The position numbers and the translations under genes were made by a program. The notes under the pieces are model-generated. The model searched no databases, was not told where the DNA came from, and saw nothing but the letters and a program-made list of their open reading frames with translations. DNA of 64,000 nucleotides from Lingula anatina. Lineage: Eukaryota > Brachiopoda > Lingulata > Lingulida > Lingulidae. How positions within the stretch are numbered: the first letter of the stretch is position 1; each line of letters opens with the position of its first letter. Below, one piece after another: positions 59,546 through 64,000 of this stretch. Where the stretch lies: assembly GCF_001039355.2 (NCBI RefSeq), contig NW_019774525.1, positions 96,117 to 160,116 of the forward strand. Direction: 5' to 3'.

Positions 59546-61750
59546 ATGGCGAAAGACGACAATCCCAAGCCCTATCATTTTTTGACTATGTCTGCAGCTA
59601 TTACACAGATGGCCACCTCTGTGCAGGATCTGGACACGTCCCTTGGGAATAAACTTGATACTCTTGTGAGTCTGCAGAGTAATACCGCTTTAGAAAGGCA
59701 GCCACAGAGTGGCAGCTCTACTGATCATGACCAGATGGACTGTGAGGTTTTTCTTGACCAGTTCAATTGCCCTTATACGAGTGAGGGTGCCCAGAGTGAT
59801 GATCTTACGGCAGCTGACAGCATTTTTCATGATCTGTCCCCAAGAATTGGAGGGGGAGGGCACTGGATCTCCATTCCCTGAGGATATTGCAACCCTAATA
59901 ACCTCCTTACTCTCCTCTGGGTTGCCAGAGGAAAAACTGAAGGACAAGCTGAGTGCTTATCTCACACCGGCCAACATACCTCTATTATGTAAGGTCAGAG
60001 TCAATCAAGTCATCTGGGATTCCCTGGAAACGACTGCTAGGTCCAGCGGGCACCAGGGGGCGGTTGGATAGTCTACCATGTGGTGGATGCGGGTGCTGCA
60101 GACGGGCCAACGAGAATTGGGTGGGATTCAAGGAGGAAGTGGATGATGTAATTCCATTAGCACAGGGTGCGTACCGGGATACAGGTGATATCCAGGGTGT
60201 TGAGTTTCATTAAGCCAGAAAGACGGCGATGGAAAGACGGTTCACGCAGTAAAGGTGGCTCCAGTGAATGTGTTTTCTGAACACACGGTGTTTGGGGAAG
60301 TATGTAGAGAAGAGGAGAGTGTTACAGATACGTTAGAGTTCTGGGTTTTACAGACTGTGCTAGATCAGATTCCATGGGGTCAGGGGAAAACACCTCGAGT
60401 GGCACCAGTTACCACTCGGAGACGGGCACCTGATAAAATGTTAGAGGATAAAGGTGCTGAACCAGTAACTCCACGGTGGAGTGTGATAAAGAATCAACAC
60501 TCACTGAGGAGAAACTGAAGGGTGAGGTCAAGGTGAAGGACCAAGGGTCTTCACGGCTCACCAGCTGGGGTTATTCGGTGGAGGAGGTCCGTGCAGCACA
60601 GAAGGCAGATGCAGACTTAAGTGTGATTAGGGATAGCTTGGAGAGTGGAAAGTCGCCTGATCAATCTACACTTTTCCTAGGCAGCCAGGCATTAAAATCA
60701 TATTGGCTGGACAGGGATTTGTTTGTCATCATTGAGGGACTTCTGTATAGGTGTGACCCTGAGACTGAGGACATCATCGGACCATCAGGGGGCAAAGAGA
60801 ACAAAGGATAGGCTCAAGGAGCGTTTCTATTGGTACGGTATGGGCAGAGCTACGGAGAACTTCGTTTCTAGTTGCACATGGTGTAACCAGAGTAAGAAAT
60901 CTGCTAGGCAGGGAAAAGTGCCTTTAACACAATTCCAGGGGCCGTTGCCGAAGACTACCAGGGGAAATGAGTATATTCTCATGATGGTCAACCAACTTAC
61001 GAAATGGGTTGAATGTATCCCCTTACCATCACTGTCAGCGGAGGAGACGGCACTGGCCGTGATTGATCAATTTTTCTCCAGGTTTGGAGTTCCTTTGGAG
61101 ATATTCACGGACCAAGGGAGAAATTTTGAGTCCAAGTTGTTCACCGAGGTGTGTGCTGTGCTCGAGATGCATAAGGCCCGTACAACGCCGTATTGGCCGT
61201 CCAGCAATGGCCAGGTAGAGCGCTATAACCGTACTCTTATGGATGCGGTGCGCTGTTTCACGGAGAAAGCCCAGAATGGGTGGGACTTGTGTCTACAGCA
61301 GAATGCCAGGGCACTTAGGGCCTCTGTAAACCGGATGACAGGGTACACTCCCAACAGGTTAATGTTGGGGAGGGAGGTGAATGCAGGTTTAATGTTCCCA
61401 CAGAGGAGCATTAGTTATGAAGATCCAGATAGCTATGCCGCACGGTTGGCAGCTGATCTGAGGGAAGCCCATGAGACAGCTCGGGGTAAACTGCAAGTAG
61501 CCTCTAAACGAATGAAGAGAGACTACGACTAAGGATTTTGGAACGACCATATGCTGTGGGTGATGCAGTATATGTGCTGGACACTGACGCAAACAAGGGG
61601 AAGTGCAAAAAGCTGTGCCCACCATGGAGGGGCCCTGGTTGGATTGTAGCAAGGCTCAGTTTAAACCAGTTCCATGTTAAGGTGCGGAATGCAGTCTTTG
61701 TGACGAACCATGATAGGTTGAAGCCTTGTCGTGACAAGAGAGACCTTTAG
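59546..61750 (+). pseudogene. Internally deleted Ty3/gypsy element (gag-like, integrase)
   Basis: A gag-like start (MAKDDNPKPYHFLTMSAAIT, 59546) runs to about 59881. After frame changes come the pre-integrase linker (60476-60811), the zinc-binding region WYGMGRATENFVSSCTWCNQ, and an integrase core to 61532. The core keeps FTDQGRNFESKLF and SSNGQVERYNRTLMDAVRC. The first catalytic position reads VNQLTKWVE, where D is expected before Q. A further frameshift at about 61520 joins the C-terminal domain (RPYAVGDAVYVLD ... VTNHDRLKPC, ending 61750). No reverse transcriptase or RNase H is present. I could not identify LTRs. It is inactive by several independent lesions. Confidence 0.85.
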
Positions 61751-62569
61751 TTACACGTACACGTACTGAAAATCGCGCCAAGACGACGTGTAAGGTCACG
61801 TGACAGCCCGAACTATGCGTACTTCCGGCGTGAGTCTTCTCGTGCTCAACGTGTATTCTAAAGCTACAAGTACGAGACAGAATGTGAGTAATAATTTCAC
61901 TTTTTTGTACATAAGAAATATAATTTGAATACAATGTCAAATGAAATGTTGTACAATATTTACTGAAGAACTAAAGGGCGTTTGTTATAAAGTTTGTTTA
62001 TAAGGTTTAAAGCAGTTATCGATAAGATAAGACAAGACCCTACAAGTTGAGTAATTCCATTGAAAATTGTTGTTGGTGGGCATACTTCGTTTATGCAGCA
62101 AAGATCTAAACTATGCCCATGAATTCATTCTTTCGGTGTGGCAGTACAGCAGGGTTGCTCCGACTATGCAATCGTATCTGTGCTTTCATTTTTGGGAAAA
62201 ATTGTACTGGCCAAAATGACTGGGAGGTGGTTGGGGTGGGGGATCGCGAAAAAAATATTGGTATGGTATTTTTATTCCGGATTTCAGATTACATGGATAT
62301 TTGTTACACCTACAATAAATTAAAGTGAAACAAAAAATAAAAGTGACTTATTTCATAAATACTTAAGAAAACCCCCTGAATTCATTACTAGTATTATTTT
62401 TCATGTTATTTTTTGGTGGATATAATTATTCCAGCAGTACTATTGTTGGTTTTACAGTTGGTTGAATAATTCTGGTAGTATTATTTTTAATTTGTAGATT
62501 TTTTTTTTCATTTGGTGGTACAGTTATTCCTTCAAAGTATCTTGTTTTAGGTTTAGCGGTGAGTAGAAA
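61751..62569. other. Flank between retroelement and Myb-like exon
   Basis: No supported feature. The first 150 bp may hold the end of the retroelement, but no repeat partner is seen upstream. Confidence 0.4.
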
Positions 62570-62805
62570 ATGGCAACTACATGTAGTGTCAACAGAAAAA
62601 AACAAATATGTTTTGGAGTTTATCAAGATATTCAGCTTTTGAGAGAAGTGACATCAGAAAACCAATTTGAAAATACTAATGGATGGCTAAATGTAGCAGA
62701 GGCCTTGCAGTCAGGGGGATTACATATCGATGCCAGAAGAGCAAGAGAGAGGACTAAATTACTGCTGGAGTATTTTCAAAAAGACAACATGGAAAATCTA
62801 CGCAA
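62570..62805 (+). CDS. Myb/SANT-like DNA-binding domain, first exon
   Basis: MATTCSVNRKKQICFGVYQD leads to LLREVTSENQFENTNGWLNV, then AEALQSGGLHIDARRARERT and KLLLEYFQKDN. This is the Myb/SANT-like domain repeated in many invertebrate gene families and often allied with transposases. A donor fits after CTACGCAA (62805, then GTATGGG). No second exon is certain; the hAT-like gene downstream is on the same strand and could be associated. Confidence 0.55.
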
Positions 62806-62988
62806 GTATGGGTTTTTTAAAATATTTATGCTATAGTGCTACTTGAATTTTACAACCAACTTGAATGTATTTGCGTCTTGTTTAATCATTCTGATTCTAA
62901 TTTTTTAGTAGCCATATGTATAAAAAACAGGCCAGATCAAAATCTAGTCCAGATCCTCAATGGATCTTTGCATTATTTACATGATAAT

Positions 62989-63331
62989 GAGCATGTTAAT
63001 TGGTTAAGTAATTTAGAGGTGAGCTGCCAATTTGTTGGGCTGGCGTGTGTAATTACGTAGTGCATGTTATAGGTTAGTAAGAAAACATCTGGTGATGATG
63101 CTTTTTAAATATAGCGCTAGTAAACGTAAGTCAGATGAAGAAACAGCACCGCAAGATTCNGAGCATGTTAATTGGTTAAGTAATTTAGAGGTGAGCTGCC
63201 AATTTGTTGGGCTGGCGTGTGTAATTACGTAGTGCATGTTATAGGTTAGTAAGAAAACATCTGGTGATGATGCTTTTTAAATATAGCGCTAGTAAACGTA
63301 AGTCAGATGAAGAAACAGCACCGCAAGATTC
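62989..63331. repeat. 171-bp direct duplication around a single N (63160)
   Basis: 62989-63159 and 63161-63331 are the same sequence. The N stands exactly at the junction, as at 34270, so this is likely overlapping contig ends. Confidence 0.9.
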
Positions 63332-64000
63332 ATCCCCTGTTAAGAAGCCAAAACAGGCAAAACGGGAGAAAAAGTTCCAACAAAAATGGACCAATGAGTT
63401 CGACTGGTTAAGGTTTGACTCGGGGGGGAAAATGTTTTGCAAGTCGTGCGAGGCAGCTAGCAAGTCAAGTAAGTCTCTGTCTTCAAATGCATTTGTGAAG
63501 CGATGATCACGCACTGTCCAAAAAACTTCAGACTCAAAAGCGCTATATGTCGGCTGCTCGAAAGTGTGTTTCTCAGTCGTATATGCCAATTTTAGAGGCC
63601 CAGATCTCAACGACAATGTGGCTTGCTGAATAAAACCTCCCAAACCGAAAATATTTGAAACTCATTGACCTTCAACTTGCAAACAGTGCCTCTGTTTTTT
63701 CAAATAAGAAAGGCATATATACAAACCACCAAGCCCCAGCTAACTTTCAAAAGTACATTGCCGATGTGCTAAAAGAAACTGCTTTGGTTCCTATCAGAGA
63801 TAGTCCATTTATTGGAATTATGACAGACGAAAGTCTTGACATTGCTACCAATAAAAAAATTGATCATGTTTTGCAGAATAATTCGTAATGGGGAACTAAG
63901 AGTTGAATTTTGTGCAAACATTTCAATTGCAGATGGTAAGGCTGACACCCTGTATAACAGCATACTGAATTGGTTGCAGGAAATTGGTTTGGGAATTAAT
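63264..64000 (+). pseudogene. hAT-related gene (ZNF862/KRBA2-like), broken, runs off right edge
   Basis: MMMLFKYSASKRKSDEETAP is followed by a zinc-finger-like block, KFQQKWTNEFDWLRFDSGGK then MFCKSC. A stop at about 63506 is followed, in other frames, by SKKLQTQKRYMSAARKC, then KLIDLQLANSASVFSN, SPFIGIMTDESLDIATNKKI, and after a frameshift NGELRVEFCANISIADGKAD. This order is that of hAT-transposase-derived proteins, with the D in MTDES at the position of the first catalytic Asp. At least three lesions are seen in 700 bp. An intron might explain one of them. Confidence 0.65.

Overview
This is a window of animal nuclear DNA: AT-rich, with spliced genes, long introns, miniature inverted-repeat elements and broken retroelements. 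The proteins resemble bilaterian orthologues. The repeat content and the 3-4% divergence between what look like two alleles suggest a highly heterozygous, probably marine, invertebrate. I cannot name the species.

Layout. (1) 419-3356, plus strand: the last six coding exons of LARP1, with the cap/TOP-binding DM15 region and a low-complexity tail; the 5' part lies off the left edge. (2) 8797-42776, minus strand: a complete cytosolic arginyl-tRNA synthetase gene (RARS1), 15 coding exons, 661 aa when one copy of a duplicated exon pair is used. It is tail-to-tail with LARP1. (3) 27865-29886, plus strand: an uninterrupted 673-aa orphan rhodopsin-like GPCR nested in the largest RARS1 intron. (4) 43529-46417, plus strand: AKAP17A (five exons, 482 aa), head-to-head with RARS1 across a short shared promoter. 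(5) 46.4-57.8 kb: mostly non-coding, with the AKAP17A 3' end, a MITE, a minisatellite with a gap, and a few orphan exon candidates. (6) 57.8-64 kb: a mobile-element graveyard with a frameshifted SAMD3-like fragment, two decayed Ty3/gypsy elements, a Myb/SANT-like exon and a broken hAT-related gene that runs off the right edge.

LARP1 (translation of TOP mRNAs) and RARS1 (Arg-tRNA supply) both act in translation; AKAP17A is a splicing-associated PKA anchor. Nothing suggests they form an operon-like unit. In human, LARP1 and RARS1 both lie on 5q, so the pairing may be residual synteny.

Several structures are probably assembly artefacts. A 902-bp direct duplication flanks the N gap at 12059-12681. 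A 3.4-3.9 kb tandem duplication carrying two RARS1 exons meets at a single N (34270). A 171-bp duplication meets at a single N (63160). I found no convincing unknown multi-gene system. The most interesting items are the duplicated RARS1 exon pair, the nested GPCR without a DRY motif, the conserved internal RARS1 Met73, the decayed LARP1 exon copies and the compact RARS1/AKAP17A promoter.
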